From: an uncultured Chitinophaga sp.
Lineage (GTDB): Bacteria; Bacteroidota; Bacteroidia; Cytophagales; Cyclobacteriaceae
Direction of reading: 5' to 3'
Length of the DNA stretch: 64,000 bases
NCBI GenBank assembly: GCA_902168205.1
Contig: CABHOK010000017.1
Location: forward strand, 1-64,000
The notes under the pieces are model-generated. The model had not been told where the DNA came from, did no database searches, and saw only the letters and a program-made list of their open reading frames with translations. The stretch's first letter is position 1; every line of letters starts with the position of its first letter. Both the position numbers and the translations under genes were made by a program. Shown here one piece after another: positions 15,365 through 24,790 of the stretch.

Positions 15365-16118
15365 TGTTTATGACGTTCGTTGCTACAGGCAGGTTTGCCA
15401 AATGTTGTTTCAATTCCGTATCAATTACGCTGAACACCCGTTCTTTCAACGCATCCACATCGTTTAACGTGAGGCCTGTGGTTTCCACAGGTTCATGAAA
15501 AATGACTCTCAGCGGATGCCAGTGCAGCACAAACTGATCGGCTGGCAAAATTATCCAATTATATGGAATGGTTACAGGCACAATAGCAATTTGTTTCTCG
15601 ATCGCCACGCGAAATGCCCCGTCTTTAAAGCGTCCTAACACCGGGTCGCGTTCCGTTACTATACCTCCTTCCGGAAAGATCACGAGGCTTTTTCCTTCAT
15701 CAATAGCTTCCAGCGAACGCTTCAGCGAGGTGTACCGGCTTTTCAGTTTGCTACGGTCTACCGTAATATGAAGTTTTCCATACATATAGCCGAACAGCGG
15801 AATTTTTTCAATCTCATTCTTGCCGACAAAAATTGTATTGAAGTGATTCAACCCGGCCGTCGGGATATCGATGTATGAAAAATGATTGGGACAAAAGATA
15901 TATTGTTTTTTCCGATCGAGCTTTGTACGATACTCAACGCGGAACGGAATAAATACAAAAAACAGCAGCAGTCTGGCCCACCAACGGTTAACGATACCGG
16001 TTAATTTGAACTGACTTGGAAAAATAATGGGAATGAGCAGGAATGGAAGCAAGATCGCAAACAACAAGGCAAACACAAGCATGCCATAACAGGTATGTAT
16101 AACGCGCAGTATCTTCAT
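15336..16118 (-). CDS. 1-acyl-glycerol-3-phosphate acyltransferase (PlsC family)
   Basis: A 260-residue membrane-bound acyltransferase. The catalytic H(x4)D motif is H79/D84 (CPNHFSYIDIP), the substrate-binding motif is FPEGGIVTERD at about 147, and two hydrophobic segments at 8-33 and 48-60 anchor the N-terminus. PlsC-type enzymes add the second acyl chain to lysophosphatidic acid in phospholipid synthesis; related Bacteroidota members act on other acceptors. Its gene overlaps gatC downstream by 29 bp. The start at 16118 is an ATG directly before the first membrane segment. Confidence 0.85.
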   Translation of the reverse strand: MKILRVIHTCYGMLVFALLFAILLPFLLIPIIFPSQFKLTGIVNRWWARLLLFFVFIPFRVEYRTKLDRKKQYIFCPNHFSYIDIPTAGLNHFNTIFVGKNEIEKIPLFGYMYGKLHITVDRSKLKSRYTSLKRSLEAIDEGKSLVIFPEGGIVTERDPVLGRFKDGAFRVAIEKQIAIVPVTIPYNWIILPADQFVLHWHPLRVIFHEPVETTGLTLNDVDALKERVFSVIDTELKQHLANLPVATNVINNEYRSRPAG

Positions 16119-16289
16119 GGTCTTCCAACAACCGCATTCTTCAGGGTTGTTTCCGAAATATGGAAGATAAAAATAGTTATTTATTCTGTTTTAAAATAGA
16201 AGCCAGAAGTAAGAAGTAAGACGTTTGGGTTGATGAATTGATTCCTCACCTGTGGTTAAGTATATATGTGCTATATCTGTTACTCGTTT

Positions 16290-17621
16290 TTATCGATTGA
16301 TGGCATCTTTATCGGGGATGGTGATCAGTTTGGTTTGACGGCCATCGATATAGCGGAAGCCGCCTTCATCAAAGTAGCCGTCTTCTTCCAGTTTTATCTG
16401 TATATCTTTTTTCCATTCGGCTATGTTTACTGTAACGTTGAGCTCGATGGAGTATGCTGTGTTGTAGTATAGCGGATAATCGCCTTGTACGGGCACCCCC
16501 TGCTGCATGTCCCACAGCCCGACTGTCATGCCAGCGGCATGACCATGATAGCCAATAGGATGTGTATAAATGGATGGACGCAACCCCTGGGCTATTGCTT
16601 GTTTACGAGAATCAGCGAGGATAGCGTTGCCGCTTTTTCCCTGTACAAAGTTTTTGGTGAGTATATCCTGTAATGCATTGCCTTTGGCGAGTGCGTCTTT
16701 CAGATATTCGGGAGCATCTGTCTCACCTGGTTTTAATATATAGGCGTGCTGTTGCGTGTCGGTGTTCAGTCGCAGGTACGTGATGCCGAAGTCAACGTGT
16801 AGCAGATCGCCCGGCACAATTACCACGGGCTGCGGACGCCTGGTAAAGATGGCGTCCGGCTCGCTTCGCTGTATTGATACAGACGGATGAAACCACGTAT
16901 CTAATTTTAATTCCTTGATACGCTCGCGATACCACCAGCTCACATCATCGGTAGTGATTACGCCCGGTTGAATTACTTTATCAGAGAAACCTTCCTGGAT
17001 TATAGCATGTGCTATGCGGCAGATCTGTTGATAGATCACCATCTCGCGTTCGCTGCGTGTCTCCAGCCAGGCGATGGCAATCTTCTCGGCAGACACAACA
17101 CGTGACTGATATTTTTTATCGAGCGATTTCAATAGCTCTTCGTAATCATTCGATGATATACCATCAGCCAATCCAAAGTGCACCGACTTGTTCACGGCAA
17201 TTTTCTTCGGATTTCGTTCTGCTATAATTCCGGCGAGCTGTGCCCACTGATCCGGTTGACTTTCCGGATTCCACGCAGGTCTGAATACTTTCCCGACATT
17301 GTAGCGCGACACAGCTATATATTCCATGTCTTTTCCCTCACCCGGATCGAACATCACCAGCATGGTTGTTCTGCGTGCAGCCATCCACGTTGCAGGCAGT
17401 AATGTTTCAATTACCGGGTCTTCGTTGTACTCGCGCGATATCACCACCCACATATCTATACCTTCCCTGCGCATCAATTTTGGAAGAACGGTGCGCAGGC
17501 GATCATCGAGCAGCTCATCAATCACACGTGCCTGATCGCGCTGTGAGAGGATGAGCGGTGTTTGTGCCGCTGCTATAGATACAACGAGTATATAGAGTGT
17601 GGTGAATAAATATCGGAACAT
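16290..17621 (-). CDS. Secreted M24-family metallopeptidase (Xaa-Pro aminopeptidase-like)
   Basis: The 443-residue protein has a signal peptide (MFRYLFTTLYILVVSIAAAQ) and an N-terminal creatinase-like domain (about 30-190) before a pita-bread peptidase domain. The five metal ligands can be placed at D277 (LHVDFGI), D288, H361 (HPIGYHGHAAG), E393 (SIELN) and the Glu pair in KLEEDGYF. Such enzymes remove N-terminal residues before proline or act as methionine aminopeptidase relatives; the signal peptide puts this one in the periplasm. It ends the thioesterase/peptidase pair with a 5-bp gap to the thioesterase gene, so the two are probably cotranscribed. Confidence 0.85.
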   Translation of the reverse strand: MFRYLFTTLYILVVSIAAAQTPLILSQRDQARVIDELLDDRLRTVLPKLMRREGIDMWVVISREYNEDPVIETLLPATWMAARRTTMLVMFDPGEGKDMEYIAVSRYNVGKVFRPAWNPESQPDQWAQLAGIIAERNPKKIAVNKSVHFGLADGISSNDYEELLKSLDKKYQSRVVSAEKIAIAWLETRSEREMVIYQQICRIAHAIIQEGFSDKVIQPGVITTDDVSWWYRERIKELKLDTWFHPSVSIQRSEPDAIFTRRPQPVVIVPGDLLHVDFGITYLRLNTDTQQHAYILKPGETDAPEYLKDALAKGNALQDILTKNFVQGKSGNAILADSRKQAIAQGLRPSIYTHPIGYHGHAAGMTVGLWDMQQGVPVQGDYPLYYNTAYSIELNVTVNIAEWKKDIQIKLEEDGYFDEGGFRYIDGRQTKLITIPDKDAINR

Positions 17622-17626
17622 AGCGT

Positions 17627-18184
17627 TTACAATAAATGAATATCGATTATACAGCGTTCATTTTTCAGAAGCTCTCTTGCTTCCGGAAGTTCGATTTGAG
17701 ACTTGGCATCATCAAGTGCTTCGCGTATGCGGGTCTTGATTTCTTTCATACGAAGTGCTTCTACAAAACGTCTTACCTCTTCTTCATTTTCAAGAATCAG
17801 TTTAGGCACCTTGGTTGGTTTATCATCATCACCTTTTGCCACCATGGTAAAGTATGATGAGTTGGTATGCGTAATGGTGCCTAGTTTTACATTCTGTGCT
17901 TCCACGCGTATGCCTACAATCATGGAAGAATTACCAACGTAATTTACAGAAGCGTGCATAGATACCAACTGTCCTACTTCAACGGGTTGAAGAAATTCAA
18001 CTTTGTCTACTGTCACCGTTACACAATAGGCACCGGCATGTTTACTGGCACAGGCATAGGCTACTTTATCCATCAATGAGAGTAAAATACCCCCGTGAAT
18101 TTTACCACCAAAATTGGCATACGAAGGGATCATCAGTTCGGTAATCGTTGTCTGCGAAGCGCGAACAGGTTTAGAGTCTGTCAT
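17627..18184 (-). CDS. Acyl-CoA thioesterase, hotdog fold (YciA/BACH type)
   Basis: A 185-residue cytoplasmic protein with a hotdog domain at about 1-120. PSYANFGGKIHGGILLSLMDKVAYACASKHAG is the family's substrate-binding helix region with the conserved Asp/Asn-Gly-His pattern, and VTVDKVEFLQPVEVGQLV is the following strand. These enzymes hydrolyse acyl-CoA thioesters. The C-terminal 60 residues are helical and charged, longer than in short YciA proteins. It lies 5 bp before the M24 peptidase gene, most likely in one operon. Confidence 0.85.
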   Translation of the reverse strand: MTDSKPVRASQTTITELMIPSYANFGGKIHGGILLSLMDKVAYACASKHAGAYCVTVTVDKVEFLQPVEVGQLVSMHASVNYVGNSSMIVGIRVEAQNVKLGTITHTNSSYFTMVAKGDDDKPTKVPKLILENEEEVRRFVEALRMKEIKTRIREALDDAKSQIELPEARELLKNERCIIDIHLL

Positions 18185-18214
18185 GGTTAGTGTATGAAAT
18201 CAGGAGGAAATATA

Positions 18215-18318
18215 GCTATTATCCGTTATTCGTTAATCGTTATCCGATAACAGAAATACGAAATGCTAGGAAGGCACTGAAAATCACGAGAGAAAAACCT
18301 GTGACTTCTGTGCCTTCC
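18215..18318. repeat. TAACGGATAACG-type repeat plus hairpin
   Basis: The segment ATTATCCGTTATTCGTTAATCG and on to CCGATA is built from the TTATCCG/TTATTCG word that recurs near 23455 and 25471. It is followed by an inverted repeat, GGAAGGCAC (18269-18277) and GTGCCTTCC (18310-18318), with inner TCAC/GTGA pairing. No gene is seen between 18190 and 18365. Confidence 0.5.
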
Positions 18319-18365
18319 CGAAAAGGTACGTTAAAATAGATTTACTAAATCGTAACGGGTTCGCT

Positions 18366-18605
18366 CTACATATCCGAAAGTATAGATGCACAAAGTAGCG
18401 ATGCAAATTCCAGGTGATCGCAATCGATATCATAAATAGTATCCGCCTCTATTTCATCCTGAACAAAAAGCATCGCGAGTATATCAAAGGCTATACCGGA
18501 TGCAATCCATGTACAGGCGGAGTATATACAATATCCCGCAAACTCCTTCACATGCTCTGTTACTGAAACTTCCGGATCCTTGGTACCTGCTACTCTCCAT
18601 TCCAT
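18366..18605 (-). CDS. Hypothetical 79-residue protein
   Basis: Starting at the ATG at 18605, the product reads MEWRVAGTKDPEVSV onward. It contains a central hydrophobic stretch (SACTWIASGIAFDILAMLFV) and a very acidic end (DEIEADTIYDIDCDHLEF). A longer form from a TTG at 18662 is possible. No family is recognised. It lies just past the end of the efflux operon on the same strand and could be its last gene or an unrelated small gene. Confidence 0.4.
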   Translation of the reverse strand: MEWRVAGTKDPEVSVTEHVKEFAGYCIYSACTWIASGIAFDILAMLFVQDEIEADTIYDIDCDHLEFASLLCASILSDM

Positions 18606-18710
18606 GTATATATTTACTTTTAACGATTTTGAATAAGGCGCTATAGCAACGTATCCTGTCAACTACAACTACCCTGTTGTGTCGCTATAGCGCAATGTCT
18701 TTATGTGCTT

Positions 18711-20288
18711 TTAGTGTACACCGCCAACGTCAACCACTTCTCCTTTTTTGATCTTTGCCAGAAATACCAACGGCAGAATGATGGCACAAATTATACCGAT
18801 CATCATAAAGCCTTCGCCATAGGCTATGATAGCAGACTGTGTTGATAGCGAACGATCCATTATACTCATGGCCATTTGTTGTGCCTGCTGACCCGAAGTT
18901 CCATCGGCAACCAGTTGGGTTGTGATGGATTGCAATCTTTCATTGGAGGCGGGATTATATATAGACAAGTTTGCCATCAGGTCAATGCGATGCTCAGCTG
19001 TTCTGCGTGTTACATACGTGTTGATGAGCGCGAGACCTACCGAGCCACCCAGCAACTGCAACATGTTGGAAAGACCAGAGGCCTGCCCTATATCTTTACC
19101 TTTCAACCCCGCCAGCGTAAGACTTGCAGCCGGCACAAAAATGAAACCGAAGCCTAACCCTCTTACAAGCTGTGGCCAGAAGAAATCCCACTCGCCTGCC
19201 GCAGGGGTAGCTAACATATAGGTTATATATTCATAGGCTATTACGGCACTAAAACCAAAGATGAGTAATGCTTTAGGACTTATACCTTTCTTTATCAATG
19301 CACCATTTACTCCCATAAGCATACCGGTGAGAAAAGCGGAAGGCAGAATGAGTAAACCGGTTCGCGTAGCATTCCATCCTAAAAAGCTTTGAACAAAAAC
19401 CGGGTATAGAAATATGGAGCAATATATACTCAGTCCGAATGCAAACCGCAGGGCAGAGCCTACGGCAACATTTCTGAATCGCAGCACACGCAAGTCTACT
19501 ACTGGGTTTTTAGCTTTGAGTTCGCGCAGTATAAAAAACACGATTCCACCGATGGCGAGAATAGAGAAAACAATAATGAACATACTGGAGAACCAGTCTT
19601 TTCGTTCACCTTCTTCCAGCACCATTTGTAAACTACCTATACCTACGATTAGTGCCAGTATACCCCAGTAGTCGATCTTGCCTGTAAATTTACCTTTGGT
19701 ACCCTTTATAAATTTCCACGAGAGAATGGTGGCCACTATACCGATGGGTATATTGATATAGAAGATCCAGTTCCACGAGTAATTATCAGTGAGGTAGCCG
19801 CCCAGCACCGGGCCGAGCGTTGGCCCCATCACGATGCCGGCACCAAATATACCATTGGCTTTGTCCAGTTCTTCCGGGGGAAATGTTTCCACCAGCACTG
19901 TTTGTGCTGTAGCCAGTAACGCACCACCGCCTATACCTTGTACAAATCGCCATGCCACCAGCATCCATATCGAACTTGATACACCACACATGAACGATGC
20001 GATGGTAAATAACAACACCGAGGCTGTGAAGTAATTTTTACGTCCGAAGATATCACCGAGAAAACTTGTGAGCGGTATAACAATGATGTTGGATATAGCA
20101 TACGCTGTAATTACCCAGGCCGTTTCTTCCACCGTGGCTCCAAGATTACCGGCAATCTGTCGTGTGGCTACATTTACAATCGAAGTATCAATCAGTTCCA
20201 TGATGGCGCAGGTGATCACGGTGATCGTGATCAGCCATTTGCGCGCACCTACTTCATAAGCAGGCTGCTCTATTGCTATAGCACTCAT
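18711..20288 (-). CDS. DHA2-family MFS multidrug transporter (EmrB/QacA type)
   Basis: A 525-residue inner-membrane protein with about 14 transmembrane helices. Family motifs include LIDTSIVNVATRQIAGNLGATVEETAWVITAY (helix 1 and the D-x-T-I/V-V-N-V motif), GRKNYF in loop 2-3 and GxxxGPxLGG as GAGIVMGPTLGPVLGGYL (motif C of antiporters). It exports drugs using the proton gradient and works with the membrane-fusion protein encoded just upstream (stop and start codons directly abut at 20288/20289) and the TolC-like channel before that. Confidence 0.95.
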   Translation of the reverse strand: MSAIAIEQPAYEVGARKWLITITVITCAIMELIDTSIVNVATRQIAGNLGATVEETAWVITAYAISNIIVIPLTSFLGDIFGRKNYFTASVLLFTIASFMCGVSSSIWMLVAWRFVQGIGGGALLATAQTVLVETFPPEELDKANGIFGAGIVMGPTLGPVLGGYLTDNYSWNWIFYINIPIGIVATILSWKFIKGTKGKFTGKIDYWGILALIVGIGSLQMVLEEGERKDWFSSMFIIVFSILAIGGIVFFILRELKAKNPVVDLRVLRFRNVAVGSALRFAFGLSIYCSIFLYPVFVQSFLGWNATRTGLLILPSAFLTGMLMGVNGALIKKGISPKALLIFGFSAVIAYEYITYMLATPAAGEWDFFWPQLVRGLGFGFIFVPAASLTLAGLKGKDIGQASGLSNMLQLLGGSVGLALINTYVTRRTAEHRIDLMANLSIYNPASNERLQSITTQLVADGTSGQQAQQMAMSIMDRSLSTQSAIIAYGEGFMMIGIICAIILPLVFLAKIKKGEVVDVGGVH

Positions 20289-21365
20289 CTAGTTTGTTTT
20301 AACCGTTACATATACACTCATGCCGGCACGGAGCGGATAGCGCGAATCTTTACTTTCCGCCAATGTGATCTTAACCGGAACACGCTGTGTAACTTTTACA
20401 AAATTACCGGTAGCATTATCAGCCGGTAAAAATGAGAAGCGGGCACCGGTAGCCTGTGCGAGTGATTCTACTTTACCAGTAAACGTTGTATCCGGATATG
20501 CATCTACTTCCACTTCTACATCTTGTCCGGGACGTATATCTTCCAACTGCGTTTCTTTGAAGTTGGCTACCACCCAAATCTTTTTATTATCTGCTACGGC
20601 CATCAATGCTTGTCCTATGGATACTACCTGACCGATCTGTACATTTTTCTTCGAAACAATTCCATCAGCTGGTGCTACTATCGTACAATATGAAAGCTGA
20701 AGATTGGCCGCATCCAAATCCGTTTGTGCTTTCTTCACAGCGAGTTCTGCCAGTGATATATTCTCCGTGTTACTCGATAGGTTGTTGCGTGAGTTTGCAA
20801 CCTGATATTCGCTGGCATCAATCTGTTTCAGCAAAGCATCACGCTGACCAATGGCAGCCTGCAACCTGGCCTCTGCTTCTACCTTCTCTGCATTTACCTG
20901 GTCGAACTGTTGCTGGGTTGCCGAGTTACTCTGCAACAGGCGTTCATAGCGTTCATAATTTTTCTGCGCTACCGCGAGACGCACCTTTGCTGATTCAATA
21001 GCTGCATTTGCAGATGAGAGCGTAACAACAACAGCTCTTGAGTTTGCCGTAGCATTGGAAACATCTACATGCGATACGGTTTTATTTATACCCGCTACTT
21101 TCAGATTCTGTTTGGCCTGCAGTAAAGCTATACGCGCTTGTTCTACTGCTATAGTAAAGGTTGCGTTGTCCAGCAGCACAAGTGTATCGCCTTTCTTTAC
21201 CGGTTGATTATCTGCTACGCGAACCTCCACTACCGTACTGTTTACTTTTGGTATTACCGGGCTTATATCAGCTTCCAGTTGTGCGTTATCGGTGCCTTCG
21301 CTGGAGCATGACAACAGAAGCGATGCGAGAAGAACAAAAGAGGGAAAAGTATATATGGTTTTCAT
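20289..21365 (-). CDS. HlyD/EmrA-type membrane-fusion protein
   Basis: The 358-residue protein begins with a lipoprotein-like signal (FVLLASLLLSCSSEG, Cys at about 20), has a biotinyl-lipoyl-like half (VRVADNQPVKKGDTLVLLDN), a long alpha-helical hairpin (about 75-220) and the second half with IVAPADGIVSKKNVQIGQVVSIGQALMAV. It bridges the inner-membrane DHA2 pump and the outer-membrane TolC-like channel. It sits between these two genes in the operon, 23 bp after the channel gene and abutting the transporter gene. Confidence 0.95.
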   Translation of the reverse strand: MKTIYTFPSFVLLASLLLSCSSEGTDNAQLEADISPVIPKVNSTVVEVRVADNQPVKKGDTLVLLDNATFTIAVEQARIALLQAKQNLKVAGINKTVSHVDVSNATANSRAVVVTLSSANAAIESAKVRLAVAQKNYERYERLLQSNSATQQQFDQVNAEKVEAEARLQAAIGQRDALLKQIDASEYQVANSRNNLSSNTENISLAELAVKKAQTDLDAANLQLSYCTIVAPADGIVSKKNVQIGQVVSIGQALMAVADNKKIWVVANFKETQLEDIRPGQDVEVEVDAYPDTTFTGKVESLAQATGARFSFLPADNATGNFVKVTQRVPVKITLAESKDSRYPLRAGMSVYVTVKTN

Positions 21366-21388
21366 GATATGATTAAATTTTCAGTTTA

Positions 21389-22720
21389 CTATTGAGCGGT
21401 TTCACCGGTTGATGTTATCAGCTTGCGATAAGCCAGTTCTGCATTAGCCTTTGCTGTGGCGAGATTCAATTGTGCCTGCAAAAATTTTACGTTGGCATCG
21501 AGGAAATCAGTAGGTGTTGTAGTCTGCGCATCGAGCTTATTTTGTTCAACTCTGAAATTTTCAGTTGCCTGTTCCAATTCGATTTGGACAAGCGTCATTT
21601 TATCGAGTGTCTTTTTAAACTCGAGGTAACTTGTATTTACCTCCATGCGGATATTGTCTTGCGTCTGCAATATATTCCGATCGAGTTGCAGTGCACTCAA
21701 TTTGGTTTCCCGCACGCGGGTATGATTAGTATAGAATGCAGATATTCGCCATGTTAGGTTTGCTCCCGCGTATGCCGAGTATGTAAATTTATTTTCGCTG
21801 GGTATAACACGCTGGTTAGGCTTATCATAATTATAGGAGCCGATCAGGTTAATGGTCGGAAAATAATCTGACCGTGCTGATTTAATTCTATAAGAAGCAG
21901 CCTCGCTTCTGAATTTGAAACTTTTCAACTCTGGTCTCTTCGCTAAAGCATCATCGATATATACCTGCAACGGAGCTATTGCTACAACGGCCTGCAAGTA
22001 TGCATCCGGAATTTCAATGGTTGTTGCCGGATCTGTACCCGTTGTTAAACATAAATTATAGTTCAGGCTTCCCGCGAGACTTGCCATGTCGGCCAGGCTG
22101 GAGCGAAGGCTTGTTATGGAGAGGTCAATCTTCAGCACATCGTTAGCCAATGCTATACCTTCCACACGGAATGTTTCAAGGTCAGCGCGCTTCTTGTTGA
22201 GCACTTCTATATTCGCTTGTATAATTCTTTCGGATGCTCGTGCATTGTAGAGATTGAACCAGAGATCCGTTACTTGCTGATCCAGTGCCAGTATATTTTT
22301 CTCATAGTCAGATCGCGAAGCTTCGAATTCACTCTTTAATGCGCGACTGGTATATGTAACTTTCCCTCCGCTATATAACAGTTGTGTAAGCTCTACAGAA
22401 TTATAAGACTGATTTAATATCTGCGGATTAAGGGTAAAGGAAACATCAGGCGACAGGTTTATGACAAACGGTGTAATGTTATTACTCATGCGTCTGTAGC
22501 TGGCGTTAGCAACAAGCTGCGGCAGTGCATTGGTCTTGTTCTGTGCAACACGACTTTGTGCAATGTGATATTGCATGCTATCGGCTTGCAGCTGGTTGCT
22601 ATGCTTGCGTGCCAGCGTTAACGCCTCGTGCAACGTCATCGGTTGTGTTGGTTGTGCGTAGATTACTGAGGGCAGTAGCAGTAAAAGAGGCAGCAACCTC
22701 TTCTTGAACTTGTCTGACAT
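21389..22720 (-). CDS. TolC-family outer-membrane efflux channel
   Basis: I start this gene at the ATG at 22720, giving MSDKFKKRLLPLLLLLPSVIYAQ as the signal peptide; an upstream start at 22765 would add 15 residues before it. The 443-residue product has the TolC repeat structure: long helices with LTLHEALTLARKHSNQLQ at the start and the second half from about 210. It forms the trimeric exit duct for the EmrAB-like pump. It is first in the operon and faces a divergent MarR-family gene across a 141-bp intergenic region that carries a duplicated operator. Confidence 0.9.
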   Translation of the reverse strand: MSDKFKKRLLPLLLLLPSVIYAQPTQPMTLHEALTLARKHSNQLQADSMQYHIAQSRVAQNKTNALPQLVANASYRRMSNNITPFVINLSPDVSFTLNPQILNQSYNSVELTQLLYSGGKVTYTSRALKSEFEASRSDYEKNILALDQQVTDLWFNLYNARASERIIQANIEVLNKKRADLETFRVEGIALANDVLKIDLSITSLRSSLADMASLAGSLNYNLCLTTGTDPATTIEIPDAYLQAVVAIAPLQVYIDDALAKRPELKSFKFRSEAASYRIKSARSDYFPTINLIGSYNYDKPNQRVIPSENKFTYSAYAGANLTWRISAFYTNHTRVRETKLSALQLDRNILQTQDNIRMEVNTSYLEFKKTLDKMTLVQIELEQATENFRVEQNKLDAQTTTPTDFLDANVKFLQAQLNLATAKANAELAYRKLITSTGETAQ

Positions 22721-22799
22721 TTTAGAATTGGAGTTAATAGAAACTATAAATGAGTTACCGGGCAAAATTTCAGCGCTTTAAATTCTGACCGAGGCAAAT

Positions 22800-22857
22800 G
22801 TAAACATTGTTTACTATTTTAGTAATCATTGTTTACTAATTATTTTTATTACCTTTG
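22800..22857 (+). promoter_or_regulatory. Twin operator and promoter between efflux operon and marR gene
   Basis: A perfect inverted repeat GTAAAC-ATT-GTTTAC lies at 22800-22814, and a second, AGTAA-TCATTGT-TTACT, at 22821-22837. The shared CATTGTTTACTA words start 22 bp apart (22805 and 22827). The second site overlaps a promoter ATTG (22828-22831), 18-bp spacer and TACCTTTG (22850-22857) reading toward the regulator gene. This is the expected layout for autoregulation by the MarR protein with repression of the divergent pump. Confidence 0.65.
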
Positions 22858-22861
22858 GGCT

Positions 22862-23353
22862 ATGAAAATTGATGATCGTTTGAGAGAAATCGAGAACCAG
22901 AAATACAGGAATTGGCAACGATTGATTTATATTCTGAGAAGACACCTTGATATATGGTCTCATAAAAACATCCGGCCGGAATGGGGCCAGATGAAATTAT
23001 CGTACTGGCCGGTGATCTGTAATATAGCTGCAGAAGGCAGCACGGCCATGGAGATATCCCGCAGCTCGATGGTTGCCAAACAATCGATGAGCCGTACGAT
23101 AAAAGAGCTGGAAGAAAAAAAGATGATCACCAGCAAACCCAGCAAAGACGACCGGAGAAGCGAACGTCTGCAACTCACCGCCAGCGGCAAACAGTTAATT
23201 GTTGATGCCAACGACAACGTGTTTAAATTAATGGAGACCTATAAGGAACTCGTGGGCGAGAAAAACCTGGAGACTACGATCAATACATTGAACAAGATTA
23301 TCGAGTATCATGAAAGCCTCGCTATGAATGATGATGGAGATAATGATGAGTAA
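22862..23353 (+). CDS. MarR-family transcriptional regulator
   Basis: With the ATG at 22862 the product is 163 residues (MKIDDRLREIEN). A winged helix-turn-helix lies at about 50-125: STAMEISRSSMVAKQSMSRTIKELEEKKMITSKPSKDDRRSERLQLTASGKQL, with the DDRR wing typical of MarR. It likely represses the divergent TolC/EmrA/EmrB operon until a drug or phenolic ligand binds. The ATG is only four bases after the promoter's TACCTTTG box, so the transcript would have almost no 5' leader. An in-frame TTG upstream at 22829 lies within the promoter and is not used here. Confidence 0.85.
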   Translation: MKIDDRLREIENQKYRNWQRLIYILRRHLDIWSHKNIRPEWGQMKLSYWPVICNIAAEGSTAMEISRSSMVAKQSMSRTIKELEEKKMITSKPSKDDRRSERLQLTASGKQLIVDANDNVFKLMETYKELVGEKNLETTINTLNKIIEYHESLAMNDDGDNDE

Positions 23354-23384
23354 GTATATATAGTGACTCCAACAATCCAATTGC

Positions 23385-23421
23385 ACAAAGGGCACGAAAG
23401 AGACACAAAGGGGCACAAAAG
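23385..23421. repeat. Dispersed CACAAAG-type repeat, copy 2
   Basis: GCACAAAGGGCACGAAAGAG and then ACACAAAGGGGCACAAAAG repeat the CACAAAG word at 8-11 nt spacing, as at 151, 32259 and 55257. It fills the gap between the marR gene and the convergent MATE gene. Confidence 0.55.
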
Positions 23422-23433
23422 TTTTGCTGATAT

Positions 23434-24789
23434 TTATACTGGCTGCCTACGATTAACGGCTAATGAATAACGATTAACCATCCACTGGAGTCGCCAGAAC
23501 ATACCCAGGGCCGTAAGTGTAAGTCCGATGAAAAGTCCCAGCCATATACCGATAGCTCCGTAGCCTGATTTAAAGGCAAGCCAGTAGCCCAGTGGCAGAC
23601 CGATGATCCAATATGAAATAAGAATAAAGACGGATGGTATTTTAACATCCTGCAATCCGCGAAGCGCAGAGGCACACACCACCTGCGTGCCATCCGATAG
23701 CTGAAATAATGCCGCAACCACCAGCAACGATGCAGCAATGGGTATAACTTCCGAATCATTTATATATAAAGTAGGAAGCCAGTTGTTGCCGATTATAAAT
23801 ATACTGGCAAATATAGTCATGAGCAGTAGTGCCATGCCGAGTAAAGTATATACTGCGAGGCGCATGTTCTTGTAATCGCGCGTGCCGGAGAAATAACCAA
23901 CGCGAATGGTGGCAGCCGTGGCAAGTCCGGTGGTGATCATGTAACTCAGCGTTGCCAGGTTTATAGCAATCTGGTGAGCGGCTTGCGTTTTGGTGCCGAG
24001 CCATCCCATCATTACCAATGAAAAATCGAATGCTGCAGCTTCAAATATAAATTGTACACCGCTGGGTATACCGAGGTGCAGCATCTTTGAGAACAATCGC
24101 TTTGAATAATTACCCAACGAAAAACCATCACGGAATTTTCTGAATGACGGCATGTAGTATATATATACCGCTATCGCGATAGCCATAAAAACACGCGATG
24201 TAAATGTTGCCCATCCTGATCCGACCAAACCCAACGGAGAGAAACCCAAATGTCCGTAGATCAAAATATAGTTTAGTATGACATTCAGAATGTTGGCGAG
24301 TATCATCACCACCAGCGCCACGCGTGTATTGGACATTCCTTCAGCAAATTGCTTGAAGGTTTGAAAGATCATCATCGGCACCAATGAAAAAGCAATGATG
24401 CTCAGAAATGGTATAGCACGTTCTACAACTTCTGCCGGTTGATTGATGTGGTATAGCAAGTTCTTACCAACCTCCACGACACCAATCAGTATAGCAGCAT
24501 TTATAACGTTGATGACGAGTCCATGACGTAACGTCTCGGTTATTGTGCTATCATTTTTCTCGCCATGCGCAGCTGCAACAAGCGGTGTTATAGCATACGA
24601 TACACCTATACCAAACAGCATAAAGACATTGAACACCACTAAAGCAAGACCAGCCGCAGCCAGCGACTCTGCATTGAGGTGTCCCACCATCACCGTATCC
24701 GTAACTCCCATCAGCACGTGACCGAGATTACTGAGCATTACCGGAAATGCCAGGTGTAAATTTTCGCGTACGTGTGAGCGAATCGTCAT
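23434..24789 (-). CDS. MATE-family multidrug/cation antiporter
   Basis: This 451-residue protein has twelve predicted membrane helices in two homologous bundles. Typical NorM-like sequence includes PVMLSNLGHVLMGVTDTVMVGHLNAESLAAAGLA at the start and PSGVQFIFEAAAFDFSLVMMGWLG opening the second bundle. MATE proteins export cationic drugs by Na+ or H+ exchange. The start codon lies one base after the Nudix gene's stop, so the two form an operon. A stretch of repeat sequence just after the stop is non-coding. Confidence 0.9.
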   Translation of the reverse strand: MTIRSHVRENLHLAFPVMLSNLGHVLMGVTDTVMVGHLNAESLAAAGLALVVFNVFMLFGIGVSYAITPLVAAAHGEKNDSTITETLRHGLVINVINAAILIGVVEVGKNLLYHINQPAEVVERAIPFLSIIAFSLVPMMIFQTFKQFAEGMSNTRVALVVMILANILNVILNYILIYGHLGFSPLGLVGSGWATFTSRVFMAIAIAVYIYYMPSFRKFRDGFSLGNYSKRLFSKMLHLGIPSGVQFIFEAAAFDFSLVMMGWLGTKTQAAHQIAINLATLSYMITTGLATAATIRVGYFSGTRDYKNMRLAVYTLLGMALLLMTIFASIFIIGNNWLPTLYINDSEVIPIAASLLVVAALFQLSDGTQVVCASALRGLQDVKIPSVFILISYWIIGLPLGYWLAFKSGYGAIGIWLGLFIGLTLTALGMFWRLQWMVNRYSLAVNRRQPV

Positions 24790-24790
24790 C

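Noticed and set aside
16119-16289. Gap between the acyltransferase and peptidase genes
   Set aside because: Looked for a small gene or RNA; apart from a short AAGTAAGAAGTAAG repeat nothing supportable was found.
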